The notes under the pieces were generated by a model. That model did no database searches and was not told where the DNA came from. It saw only the letters and a list, made by a program, of their open reading frames with translations. A stretch of DNA of 64,000 bases, taken from the NCBI GenBank assembly GCA_964652155.1, contig CAZZBK010000011.1:1-64000 (forward strand), read 5' to 3'. The DNA comes from CAZZBK01 sp964652155 (GTDB lineage: Bacteria; Planctomycetota; Planctomycetia; Pirellulales; PNKZ01). The number at the start of each line of letters is the position of its first letter. Position 1 is the first letter of the stretch. Shown here in pieces: positions 1-7,639 of this stretch. The translations under genes and the position numbers were made by a program.

Positions 1-16
1 ATAAAGGGCATTCTCA

Positions 17-508
17 ATGAATGAAGAAGCATCCTTACCGTGTGGTTTGTTGGAGCTGCGATTTAAAGCGGCGAGCGAAACTGCTGTAGGGCAAGATTAT
101 GTTGACTGGGCCGTAAAAATGATGGTGGAGGGCTTCGAATCGCCCTCTTTGATCGATCTAGCTGGGTTAGATCTGGATGGTCGACCTGTTGAAAGATACG
201 ATGCGGTTAGACTGTTCGAAAAAACTCTCCTCGAATTAGGCTTGCCCTCAAAAAATGATGAAGAAATCTTCAGGCTTTGGCTTGTTCATCGAGCATCACA
301 AATCAAATACGGAGTGATTACTCCAACAGAAGGTGTGGAACTAATTCATGATGAAGTTCTTTTCCCTCTTCTACACCCCAAAGACCTAATGCCGTGGTGT
401 TATGCCAGAGGTCGTATCTTCTTCGACGTCAATGATCGTTACATGAAACTCTCCGATGACGAGCAAATCGACACGATCATGGCTTTGGCTGAGAAATACG
501 CAAGATAA
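17..508 (+). CDS. Hypothetical protein, AT-rich orphan
   Basis: A 163-residue soluble, acidic protein that I do not recognise. It has no signal peptide, no membrane segment and no clear catalytic motif. It is rich in Glu, Asp, Leu and Ile and should fold as a small alpha-helical domain. Codon use is clearly more AT-rich (many AAA, GAA, ATT and TTT codons) than every neighbour, which suggests recent transfer. Its size and composition resemble immunity-type proteins of polymorphic toxin systems, but no toxin lies in the window and the sequence upstream is cut off. The start is the first ATG; the window begins 16 bases before it, so partners to the left cannot be judged. Confidence 0.7.
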   Translation: MNEEASLPCGLLELRFKAASETAVGQDYVDWAVKMMVEGFESPSLIDLAGLDLDGRPVERYDAVRLFEKTLLELGLPSKNDEEIFRLWLVHRASQIKYGVITPTEGVELIHDEVLFPLLHPKDLMPWCYARGRIFFDVNDRYMKLSDDEQIDTIMALAEKYAR

Positions 509-585
509 AAGTGACTGAAAGAGACGCGGGGCGCGCGTACCACAAAGGGTCCGAGACGGACCGGCTCGGGGAGTGTGGGGAGACA

Positions 586-1731
586 TTATTTCGGCGGCGT
601 GTCGAGCAGCCAGTCTTCCAAGATCAAATGCTGTACAAACGGCGCACGCAGCAGCGCGACCCGACTGCTCACCATTCGATTCAACCACGGTCGACGCGTG
701 ACCGAGCGCATCGCCTGCATGCCGAGCGACCCTAGCCGACTCGACTCGATCTGATGGGTCACGTTGTCGCTGAGGCGTTTGAACGTCGCCGGGATGAGGT
801 TCGGCTCGGGCCCGATGTGGAGCAGCGTGTGAATGCCTTGCGCGAGCAATTCGTACACCACGTCCCAAAGTCGCTGCGGCTTGTCGAGCCAGTCGGCGAT
901 GAGTTCGCGGCTATTGAGGCTGGTGTAGCTCAGCTTGCCCGTGACCAGTGAGAGGACGTTGGGCTTGGGTGCCGTGAAGCCATGTTGCATGGTATGCATC
1001 AGGACGCTGGCGCGGTTGGGGATTGCGCGTTGCCACATGAGCGGCGTGTGCAACGGTGGCCAACGGTCCCCTTGTTTGCGCAGGTTGACGCGCTCGCCGA
1101 GCGTGTCTTTCATCCGTTCGCGAAACCGATCGACCGTGGTCCCTTGGCCAAGCACGAGGACTGTGTTGGGGGAGAGGACCGACGACATGGCAATGACCCC
1201 TTGGCCGTCGAGATTAATTTCCAAACAGAGCTTTTCGACCGCCTCGATCGACAGCGCCGGTCCGCGCGAGAAGACCACTCCCATCGTCGTGTCGTGGGCC
1301 AGCTCGGCGCACTCGTCGGCCAACTTGACTAGCGGCACGAGCACGTCGGCGAGTTGATACGCCTCGCCAGCCACGAGCGCCGTGATCTCACCCAAGCTGT
1401 AGCCGACCGACAACGTCGCCTGGCGATAATTGACCCCGTGGAACTGCTCTAGCAATTCGAGCTGCGCGAGTTCCATCGACATGATGAGCCCGATGTCGCC
1501 GCCGAACGTGTCGAGCGAACTCTCCTGCCGAGAGCGAACCCGTTGGACGAGATCGACCCCGCGTCCACAGGCGTCCGTGCAAAGATCGGAGGCGGTGCGG
1601 AGATGTCGTTCGACCGTGGGGCCATAGACTGAATGGGCGAGCAACTCGTGGCTGCGACCCAAGTTGGTGGTGTTATAGCCACGAAAGGCGAGCGCGGTGG
1701 AAACCAAATGCCCGGGAAAAGAACGATCCAC
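586..1731 (-). CDS. FabD-like acyltransferase (malonyl-CoA:ACP transacylase superfamily)
   Basis: 381 residues, somewhat longer than FabD. The acyltransferase nucleophile elbow is present as GYSLGE (Ser112), with Tyr where FabD normally has His (GHSLGE). The second catalytic residue is present as His228 in PPLHTPLM. The N-terminus starts with SFPGH at the place of the FabD LFPGQGSQ loop, so the oxyanion-hole Gln is absent. The start is GTG with AGGA about 5 bases upstream. It is divergent from the SDR at 1897. I infer acyl transfer from a thioester; the acceptor is unknown and there is no carrier protein nearby. It is not the housekeeping fabD, which normally sits with fabH/fabF/acpP. Confidence 0.75.
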   Translation of the reverse strand: MDRSFPGHLVSTALAFRGYNTTNLGRSHELLAHSVYGPTVERHLRTASDLCTDACGRGVDLVQRVRSRQESSLDTFGGDIGLIMSMELAQLELLEQFHGVNYRQATLSVGYSLGEITALVAGEAYQLADVLVPLVKLADECAELAHDTTMGVVFSRGPALSIEAVEKLCLEINLDGQGVIAMSSVLSPNTVLVLGQGTTVDRFRERMKDTLGERVNLRKQGDRWPPLHTPLMWQRAIPNRASVLMHTMQHGFTAPKPNVLSLVTGKLSYTSLNSRELIADWLDKPQRLWDVVYELLAQGIHTLLHIGPEPNLIPATFKRLSDNVTHQIESSRLGSLGMQAMRSVTRRPWLNRMVSSRVALLRAPFVQHLILEDWLLDTPPK

Positions 1732-1896
1732 GGCGGTCCTCGGCGCTCTCTCGAAAGGAGGCCCTCTGCGTCTCTGCGGCAGGGCACCTGTACTATTAGC
1801 TTAGCGTGCGATATGGTTTGACGAACGGGAAAAGTGCATCGCGGCTCGATGCCGCCACGGTATATATCGACCAACATTTAACCGATCCTCCACAGC

Positions 1897-2670
1897 ATGA
1901 CGACCCCTGCGCGTGAATTATCGGGGCTCACGGCCGTTGTGACCGGCGCGTCGCGCGGCATCGGTCGGTCACTGGCCTGGGAACTGGCCGACGCCGGCGC
2001 GGCGGTCTTGGTGCATGCGCGGAGCAACCGAGCCGGGGCGGACGAAACCGCCACGGGGGTCGTCGAGCGCGGCGGCGAAGCGACCGTGCTGCTCGGCGAT
2101 CTGGCCGAGAGTGCAAGCTGGCCCCAGCTCGTCGAGCAGGCTTGGCAGTGGCGCGGCGGGGTCGACATTTGGATCAACAATGCCGGCGTCGACGTGCTCA
2201 CCGGCGCGGCCGCCAAGTGGTCGTTCGAGCAAAAGCTCGCCGCGCTGTGGTCGGTCGACGTGGTTGCCACGATGCAACTCGCGCGGCGCGTCGGCCAACG
2301 CATGCAGCAGCGCGGTTGCGGCGTGATCTTGAACATCGGTTGGGATCAGGCCGAGCATGGCATGGCCGGCGATAGCGGCGAATTATTTGCGGCGACCAAA
2401 GGGGCCGTGATGGCTTTTAGCAAGAGCCTCGCTTGCTCGCTCGCGCCTGAGGTGCGCGTTAATTGCATCGCCCCCGGCTGGATTCGCACCGCCTGGGGAC
2501 ATGGCGCTTCCGAGGTGTGGCAGCAACGCGCGCAAAACGAATCGCTGCTGCGACGCTGGGGAGAACCGGAAGACGTGGCCCGCCTGGCCAGGTTCTTGGC
2601 CTCGCCGTCGGCGAGCTTCCTGACTGGTCAGACCTTCAACGTGAACGGCGGTTTTCGACCGAGTGTGTAG
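1897..2670 (+). CDS. SDR-family protein lacking catalytic Ser and Tyr
   Basis: 257 residues with the FabG-type fold. The Rossmann motif TGASRGIG (residues 16-23), NNAG (94-97) and the C-terminal LTGQTFNVNGG segment are present, so NADP(H) binding looks intact. The catalytic YxxxK reads FAATK, with Phe164 instead of Tyr and Lys168 kept. The catalytic Ser, expected 13 residues before the Tyr, falls on Gln151 in the segment NIGWDQAEHG. Normal SDR proton transfer is therefore unlikely. It may be a binding or regulatory pseudo-enzyme, or may use another acid. It is divergent from the acyltransferase at 586-1731, sharing about 165 bases of intergenic DNA. There is no frameshift and the whole domain is present, which suggests maintained function. 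Confidence 0.85.
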   Translation: MTTPARELSGLTAVVTGASRGIGRSLAWELADAGAAVLVHARSNRAGADETATGVVERGGEATVLLGDLAESASWPQLVEQAWQWRGGVDIWINNAGVDVLTGAAAKWSFEQKLAALWSVDVVATMQLARRVGQRMQQRGCGVILNIGWDQAEHGMAGDSGELFAATKGAVMAFSKSLACSLAPEVRVNCIAPGWIRTAWGHGASEVWQQRAQNESLLRRWGEPEDVARLARFLASPSASFLTGQTFNVNGGFRPSV

Positions 2671-2761
2671 TCGCGAAGCCGTTACAGATCGCGCGGCCGT
2701 TATAGGTCGACCGTTCGCCGGAATAATTTTTGGCGGCGCGAAAATATTTGGCGCAATTTCG

Positions 2762-2791
2762 TTGACGCCCCCACGGCCGCTCGGGTATTCA
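2762..2791 (+). promoter_or_regulatory. Sigma70-like promoter for a small transcript
   Basis: TTGACG at 2762-2767 and TATTCA at 2786-2791 are separated by 18 bases, a good match to a housekeeping promoter. It lies 67 bases upstream of a micro-ORF with a strong ribosome binding site. No larger plus-strand gene follows before a terminator, so the predicted transcript is short (about 190 bases). Predicted by eye only. Confidence 0.4.
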
Positions 2792-2857
2792 TCAAGTCGT
2801 GGCCACATGAGTCGATGGAAGCACGAACCTTGTCAACCTGAACGAAACCAGGAGGGC

Positions 2858-2893
2858 ATGCAGATGCAAGATCCACCGGGCTGTATGCGGTGA
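2858..2893 (+). CDS. Putative 11-residue micro-ORF (MQMQDPPGCMR)
   Basis: An 11-codon ORF, MQMQDPPGCMR, preceded by AGGAGGG ending one base before the ATG, or 7 bases before the internal ATG at 2864, which has the better spacing. It contains Pro-Pro-Gly, a known slow-translation motif, and a Cys. Its stop codon lies inside the left arm of the hairpin at 2890-2920, so a ribosome ending here would affect that fold. Promoter, ORF, hairpin and terminator together look like a dedicated small gene. No downstream gene is on the same strand, so a classical attenuation leader is unlikely. Function unknown; it could also be a chance ORF inside a small RNA. Confidence 0.4.
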   Translation: MQMQDPPGCMR

Positions 2894-2920
2894 GGTAGCG
2901 CGGCGTTCGCGCTGCCTCAC
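2890..2920 (+). other. Strong RNA hairpin at the micro-ORF stop codon
   Basis: The arms GTGAGGTAGCGCG (2890-2902) and CGCGCTGCCTCAC (2908-2920) form 13 base pairs with one G-U pair and a 5-base loop. There is no T-run after it, so it is not itself an intrinsic terminator. The first bases of the left arm include the TGA stop of the micro-ORF. Confidence 0.6.
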
Positions 2921-2954
2921 CTGCGAGCGACATCCGATGACCTGAACCTTTTTG

Positions 2955-2990
2955 ACCCTTGGCCCCGCGCGGACCAAGGGTTCTTTTTTT
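2955..2990 (+). terminator. Intrinsic terminator of the small transcription unit
   Basis: ACCCTTGG (2955-2962) pairs with CCAAGGGT (2974-2981) and is followed directly by a T-rich run to 2990. It works on the plus strand only: read from the other strand no T-run follows, so it does not serve the minus-strand gene ending at 3054. Confidence 0.8.
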
Positions 2991-3053
2991 GACTCATGCT
3001 TGATCCGCATGAAACTGCGCGGGGGGCAGTCCTGTTGGTTTGAGGATCGGCCC

Positions 3054-4439
3054 TTAATCGCGGCGCGATCGATGCCCGCCTCGGCCACGGTCTCCTCGGC
3101 CGCGAGGCCGCCCTTCGCCGCGGGGGTTCTTGGCCCGCGCTTCCATGTTCACGGCGACGATGATGCCAATCGCCTCGTCCCAGGTGGGAATACCGCGATG
3201 GCCGATCTTTGCGTCCTCGCCGTCCTCCTCGTCGTCGCCATGCATGTGGGGCACGTCGAGGTCATGTTCGTCTTGGTCGTCATCGTGCTCGGGTTGCTCC
3301 GCGCGTGATTCGCGCTCGTCACGGCCGTGTTCGTCCTGATCTCGATCGCGGTCCACTTCGCTCGATGCCGAATCGCTGGCGGGGGACTCAGCTCGATTAC
3401 GATCGCGTCCCCGGCCGCCACGACGGCGGCGACGGCGACGAGGCCGCTGCTCTCCTTCGTCGTCTCCGCCCCGATCGCGCGCGGCCTCGCGCGGCGCGCC
3501 CGATTCATCTCCCGTGGGCTCCACATCACGCTCGTTCACTTCCGCCAGGGGCGCGTCGACCTCATCGGACTCGCGTTCGTCACGATCATCCGCGCGATCG
3601 TCACGCACTTCGCCCACAGTGCGTTGGGTGTCGGGGCCACGATCATCCCGCCCGCCTCGTCCGCGGCCGCGGCCACGCCGCCGACGTCGGCGACGGCGCG
3701 TGCCGTCGGCGTCCCCTTCATGGCGATCGCTGCGCGGAGTCCCCTCGCCGGCCACGTCGGCTTCGCTCCGCTCGACCACCTCGCGATCGTATTCGTCGCC
3801 GACCGCTTCGCTGCGGGGCTCTTCTTCGCGACGCACTTCGTCTCGGCGTTGCTCGTCGCGCGGCGGCTCATCGCGGCGCGAGGCCTGTTGTTCATCGCGG
3901 GGTCGATCATCCCGCGATCGCTGCTCGCTCTGCGGTCGGCCACGTCCACCGCGACCGCCTCGTTCATCGCGTCGTCCACGATCATTTCGATCGCCTCGAT
4001 CTCGTCGCCCCCCCTGTTCCTGCGGACGACTGCTCCCGCGCTCGCGATCATCGCTGCGCGGCGGCTCCACGGCGGGGGTCGAGGGCTCAGAGGCTGGTGC
4101 GACTTGGGCCGCTGGAGGCTCCGCTCGGGGCGCAACGCTTGGCCGCGGCGCAGGCTCGCTGCGCGGGGCGACCGGTTCGGACGCGACAGGCCTGGCCGGC
4201 TTGGGGGGCGGTTGCAGCCCTAAGCTCGCCGCCAAATCACCCCAGTCGGCGCGACGCTTGGGAGGCGCGGCACTTGCAGGCTCGGATGCTGGCACCACGG
4301 CACGAGGCGGCGGGATGACTGCAGCGGGTGGAGTCGTCGGCGCGGGGGCCGGTGGTGTGGGGGCCGCAGGAGAGGCCGACTCCAGGCCGAACATCTTCTT
4401 CAATTCACTCCAGCGACTGGCGGGCTTGTCTGCACTCAT
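3054..4439 (-). CDS. Disordered Arg/Asp/Glu/Gly-rich protein with conserved C-terminal segment
   Basis: 461 residues. The N-terminus has WSELKKMFGLES, and a similar WGDLAASLGLQ follows at about residue 66, so a short helical motif seems to be repeated. A Pro/Ala-rich linker follows, then about 300 residues of mixed-charge RGG/RGR, RRDE and RRRRRRR tracts, then an acidic GDDEEDGEDAK stretch. Next comes an ordered-looking segment containing IPTWDEAIGIIVAVNMEAR, and a basic RGRGG tail. RGG and poly-Arg tracts suggest RNA binding, as in the tails of RNase E and DEAD-box helicases, but no enzymatic domain is present. Long Arg-rich ORFs on the opposite strand are composition artefacts. The role is inferred only from composition. 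Confidence 0.75.
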   Translation of the reverse strand: MSADKPASRWSELKKMFGLESASPAAPTPPAPAPTTPPAAVIPPPRAVVPASEPASAAPPKRRADWGDLAASLGLQPPPKPARPVASEPVAPRSEPAPRPSVAPRAEPPAAQVAPASEPSTPAVEPPRSDDRERGSSRPQEQGGRRDRGDRNDRGRRDERGGRGGRGRPQSEQRSRDDRPRDEQQASRRDEPPRDEQRRDEVRREEEPRSEAVGDEYDREVVERSEADVAGEGTPRSDRHEGDADGTRRRRRRRRGRGRGRGGRDDRGPDTQRTVGEVRDDRADDRDERESDEVDAPLAEVNERDVEPTGDESGAPREAARDRGGDDEGEQRPRRRRRRRGGRGRDRNRAESPASDSASSEVDRDRDQDEHGRDERESRAEQPEHDDDQDEHDLDVPHMHGDDEEDGEDAKIGHRGIPTWDEAIGIIVAVNMEARAKNPRGEGRPRGRGDRGRGGHRSRRD

Positions 4440-4688
4440 GCTTGTTTACGAGCGGGTCGGTCCAAATTGTTTTGCACTCGACAGTGGGGTTCCTACGCAG
4501 GAACGGCTCACGCCGCCGAGACTGAAAGGGTCAGTATACGAAATCGAGGCATGATTGAAAAGCCTTGCCGCGACATGAGTTACAACCCGAATGAAAAACC
4601 GGTTTTGGCCCATTTTCAGGCCGTGGCGTACAATGGAGGAGCACAACCATTCGAGGACGTCGCGTCACTGTGGCTGGAGGGCCCCCCG

Positions 4689-5969
4689 ATGCACCGCTCA
4701 CCCGATGCTCGTCTGCCGTCGACGACGGTCTTTAGCGAACAGGTCGAAGTTCGCGGCCACATCATTGACAGCCTCATTTTGCCGAAAATTCTCGACCTGA
4801 TCACGGCCGGAGGGGGAGCGTTTCGCATCGCCGATATCGTCATCGGTCAGGCCCGGAGCGACCCCAGCTTTGCACTGCTCGAAATATCGGCTCATAGCGA
4901 GTCATTGCTGCACGACATCCTCAACCAGATCCACGATCACGGCGCGGTCCCGACCTCGACCCGCGATTGCGAACTCGTTGCGGCCGACATGGACGGAGCT
5001 TTTCCCGAGGGCTTTTATAGCTCGACCAATCAACGAACCGAGGTCCGCCTTGCGGGCCAATGGCACGCGGTCGCTGATCAGGAAATGGACTGCGGCGTGG
5101 TCGTCGATGTCGAGCAGCAAAGTGCCCGCTGCGTCGCCGTGACCGACGTGCGACGGGGCCAAATGCTGGTCGTTGGACATGCCGGCGTCCGGGTGTTGCC
5201 CGAGCAGCGGGCCGCCGAACGGCACATGTTCGAGTTCATGGGCTCGAGCGTGTCGACCGAAAAGCCCAAGGGGGTCGCCATCCGCGAGATCGCCCGACAG
5301 TTGGTGCGTAACCAGCGCGAAGGGGGACGCACGCTGGTCGTCGGCGGGCCGGCGATTGTTCACACCGGCAGCGGAGGGCATCTCTGTCGGCTCATTCGCG
5401 AAGGCTTTGTCAATGTGCTCTTCGCCGGCAACGCCCTGGCGACGCATGACATCGAACAGAGCATCTTTGGCACGAGCTTGGGCGTGCGGCTCGACGAGGG
5501 AGTGTCGGTCGAGGCCGGGCACGAACACCATCTGCGCGCCATCAATCGCATCCGCCGCTGTGGCGGCATTCGCCAGGCCGTCGCCAACGGCACGCTCACC
5601 TCGGGCATTATGTACGAGTGCGTGCAACATAACGTCGACTACCTGCTCGCCGGCAGCATTCGTGACGATGGACCGCTCCCCGACGTCATCACCGATTCGC
5701 TCGTCGCCCAGCGAGCGATGCGCGCTCGCATCAAAGGCGTGACATTTTGCCTCATGATTGCCACGACGTTGCACTCGATCGCGGTTGGCAACATTCTGCC
5801 CGGCTGGGTTAAGGTCGTCTGCGTCGATATCAATCCGTCGACGGTCATTAAGCTCGGCGATCGCGGATCGATTCAGACCGTCGGGCTGGTGACGGATGTT
5901 GAGCCGTTTTTGCGTGTGCTGGTGCAGGAAGTGTCGGCCCTGAGTGAGAGCGAACGAGGAGAATCGTAA
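4689..5969 (+). CDS. LOR/SDH-type ornithine cyclodeaminase domain protein (TIGR00300-like)
   Basis: About 426 residues, matching the TIGR00300 'LOR/SDH bifunctional enzyme conserved domain' family that forms the C-terminal half of cyanobacterial ArgZ/AgrE and occurs alone in archaea. Recognisable segments are the N-terminal VEVRGHIIDSLILPKILD, GGAFRIADI, and the NAD-site region GGPAIVHTGSGGHL followed by NVLFAGNALATHDIE. In the family the NAD-dependent half converts ornithine to proline plus ammonia. I chose ATG 4689, with GGAGG about 8 bases upstream, over an earlier in-frame ATG at 4467 because similarity starts here. It ends one base before the arginine-dihydrolase-like gene, so the two are very probably co-transcribed. 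Confidence 0.85.
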   Translation: MHRSPDARLPSTTVFSEQVEVRGHIIDSLILPKILDLITAGGGAFRIADIVIGQARSDPSFALLEISAHSESLLHDILNQIHDHGAVPTSTRDCELVAADMDGAFPEGFYSSTNQRTEVRLAGQWHAVADQEMDCGVVVDVEQQSARCVAVTDVRRGQMLVVGHAGVRVLPEQRAAERHMFEFMGSSVSTEKPKGVAIREIARQLVRNQREGGRTLVVGGPAIVHTGSGGHLCRLIREGFVNVLFAGNALATHDIEQSIFGTSLGVRLDEGVSVEAGHEHHLRAINRIRRCGGIRQAVANGTLTSGIMYECVQHNVDYLLAGSIRDDGPLPDVITDSLVAQRAMRARIKGVTFCLMIATTLHSIAVGNILPGWVKVVCVDINPSTVIKLGDRGSIQTVGLVTDVEPFLRVLVQEVSALSESERGES

Positions 5970-5970
5970 G

Positions 5971-6822
5971 ATGCACCAGCCGCATATCTTGATGTGCCCA
6001 CCCGACTTTTATGGGATCGAGTACGAGATCAATCCGTGGATGAGCCGTGAGCGGCAGGCGGATCGCGCCGAGGCGCAGCGGCAGTGGTCAGCGCTGCGGC
6101 AAACCCTGGAAGACGCCGGCGCTCGCGTCTCGACGCTCACTCCGGTGCAGGGTCTGCCCGATCTTGTGTTCACCGCCAATGCCGCGCTGATTCATCAGGA
6201 CACGGCCATCGTGTCGCATTTTCGGCATCCCCAGCGGCAGGCCGAGGAGCCGGTCGACGACGCTTGGCTGCGCGGTCAAGGGTTCACCGTGCGCAGCACG
6301 CCCCCGGGGGTCTACTTTGAAGGGGCCGGCGACGCGCTCTTCTGCGGCGACACGCTCTTCGCCGGTTACCGCATCCGTAGCGACGCCCACGGGCATCAGC
6401 AGATCGGCGCTCTGCTCGGCTGCCGCGTGATCCCCTTGGAGTTGGTCGACGATTACTACTATCACCTCGATACCTGCTTCTGTCCGCTCGCGCCGGGGCT
6501 GGCGATTTACTACCCGGCCGCGTTCGACGAATACGGCCGCCGCGTGCTGCGGCAACTCGTACCGGAACTGATCGAGGTCAGCGAGGACGAGGCGCGGCGG
6601 TTCGCCTGCAATGCCGTGGTCGTGGGCCGGACGGTCGTCACCAACGCTGGCTGCCCCGGCCTGCACGCGGCACTGCGCGCGCGGCAATTCGAGCCGCGCG
6701 AGACGTTGCTCGACGAGTTTGTCAAAGCGGGCGGGAGCGCCAAGTGCCTGACGCTCCGCCTCGACGGCGAAGAGGCCGCCGCCTGGAAGTACCTGTGCGC
6801 CTCGGTCCCGATGTCCGACTGA
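5971..6822 (+). CDS. Arginine dihydrolase-like protein (amidinotransferase/DDAH fold)
   Basis: 283 residues of the guanidine-modifying superfamily. Visible catalytic set: Asn70 in LVFTANAAL, Glu117 in VYFEGAGD, His165 in DYYYHLDT, and the nucleophile Cys228 in TNAGCPG. These line up closely with ArgZ/AgrE, where the Asn near position 71 is the residue associated with dihydrolase rather than deiminase chemistry (arginine to ornithine, CO2 and two ammonia). The ribosome binding site CGAGGAG lies in the end of the upstream LOR gene. Beside a LOR/OCD partner, the predicted product ornithine feeds straight to proline. A dimethylargininase-like activity is the main alternative. Confidence 0.85.
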   Translation: MHQPHILMCPPDFYGIEYEINPWMSRERQADRAEAQRQWSALRQTLEDAGARVSTLTPVQGLPDLVFTANAALIHQDTAIVSHFRHPQRQAEEPVDDAWLRGQGFTVRSTPPGVYFEGAGDALFCGDTLFAGYRIRSDAHGHQQIGALLGCRVIPLELVDDYYYHLDTCFCPLAPGLAIYYPAAFDEYGRRVLRQLVPELIEVSEDEARRFACNAVVVGRTVVTNAGCPGLHAALRARQFEPRETLLDEFVKAGGSAKCLTLRLDGEEAAAWKYLCASVPMSD

Positions 6823-6935
6823 CCCGAGCCGTGAGCCCACAAGCCCACGACCATCGCTCACACCCGCTTGACGCCGCTCGGGGTAGGTGATAGTTTCTTT
6901 CGCTTCCGCGATGAGCGGAGTCAAACCGATGCGTC

Positions 6936-7011
<76 letters not shown>

Positions 7012-7016
7012 TTTAG

Positions 7017-7048
7017 CCCGGGTTATGGTAACATAACTCGGGTTTTTT
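7017..7048 (+). terminator. Intrinsic terminator of tRNA-Ala
   Basis: CCCGGGTTAT (7017-7026) pairs with ATAACTCGGG (7033-7042), ten pairs with one G-U, followed by six T residues, 9 bases after the tRNA 3' end. Confidence 0.85.
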
Positions 7049-7347
7049 CATGCACTTACGTCAATAACACGTGTTTTTAAGCAGGTACGATAACGGGTTA
7101 TTGTCAGCTCAGGTTACTGAGCTTCGTGGAGTCTTCAGGGCTAAGTTATCGTTATTGCCCCCCTCCATGATGGTTCCGCAAGGCTGATAGAAAACGAGCT
7201 TTGAAAGCGGATCGAAACGGATATTTTCGCCCCTCTCTGGGCTTCATTCGGGATGGTGTTAAGCAGCAGGAAAAGCGTTGGAGTCTCGCGCAGCAATCGG
7301 CGAGAAGCTGAGCGGCGATCGGCTCGTCTGAGACGTTCGCACTATTT
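7049..7347. other. AT-richer non-coding stretch after the tRNA
   Basis: About 300 bases with no convincing gene on either strand. Base composition is visibly lower in GC than the surroundings. It sits 3' of a tRNA, a common integration site, but I see no integrase, no repeated tRNA 3' end and no gene remnant. Confidence 0.5.
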
Positions 7348-7533
7348 TTACCGCTGTTCGCGCAAGCTGCGAAAGCTGAGGACGGCCAACAGCAGTGCAC
7401 AGATGATGAACGCGATGTCGATCGTCATGCTGGCCCTGCGGAATGGGATTTTCAGCGGCGAGAGGTCGAGGCCGAACAGGACCAGCAGGCCGATCGCGAT
7501 GAGCATGGCCAGAATCGAGAGTGCTTTGCCCAT
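7348..7533 (-). CDS. Small two-helix membrane protein
   Basis: 61 residues with two predicted membrane helices: residues 5-22 (LSILAMLIAIGLLVLFGL) and about 38-54 (IDIAFIICALLLAVLSF). The short loop between them contains SPLKIPFRRAS, and the tail is basic (RSLREQR). The pattern looks like a conserved small inner-membrane protein. Its ATG is preceded by a weak TGGGA. It lies alone, transcribed away from the aminotransferase at 7640. Function unknown. The clean helix-loop-helix pattern in one frame argues against a chance ORF. Confidence 0.6.
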   Translation of the reverse strand: MGKALSILAMLIAIGLLVLFGLDLSPLKIPFRRASMTIDIAFIICALLLAVLSFRSLREQR

Positions 7534-7639
7534 TCCCAGGTGCTTCCCACGGTGTGACGTTTCAGACGATCGGAGTTTGCCCTAGTATAGTCAGCCGCCG
7601 GAGTCTGTCACACCCGGTCCCCAGGGAGTTCTCGCCGCG

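Noticed and set aside
1681..1877. Alternative frame of the acyltransferase start containing IVLFPG
   Set aside because: It suggested a frameshift at a T/C/G run near 1715, but the annotated GTG start already gives SFPGHL with a suitable AGGA upstream, so there is no need for a frameshift.
3209..4554. Long plus-strand ORFs opposite the charged Arg/Asp/Glu-rich gene
   Set aside because: They are Arg/Ser/Pro-rich shadows of the GC-rich repeat-like coding sequence on the minus strand; none shows a domain or ribosome binding site.
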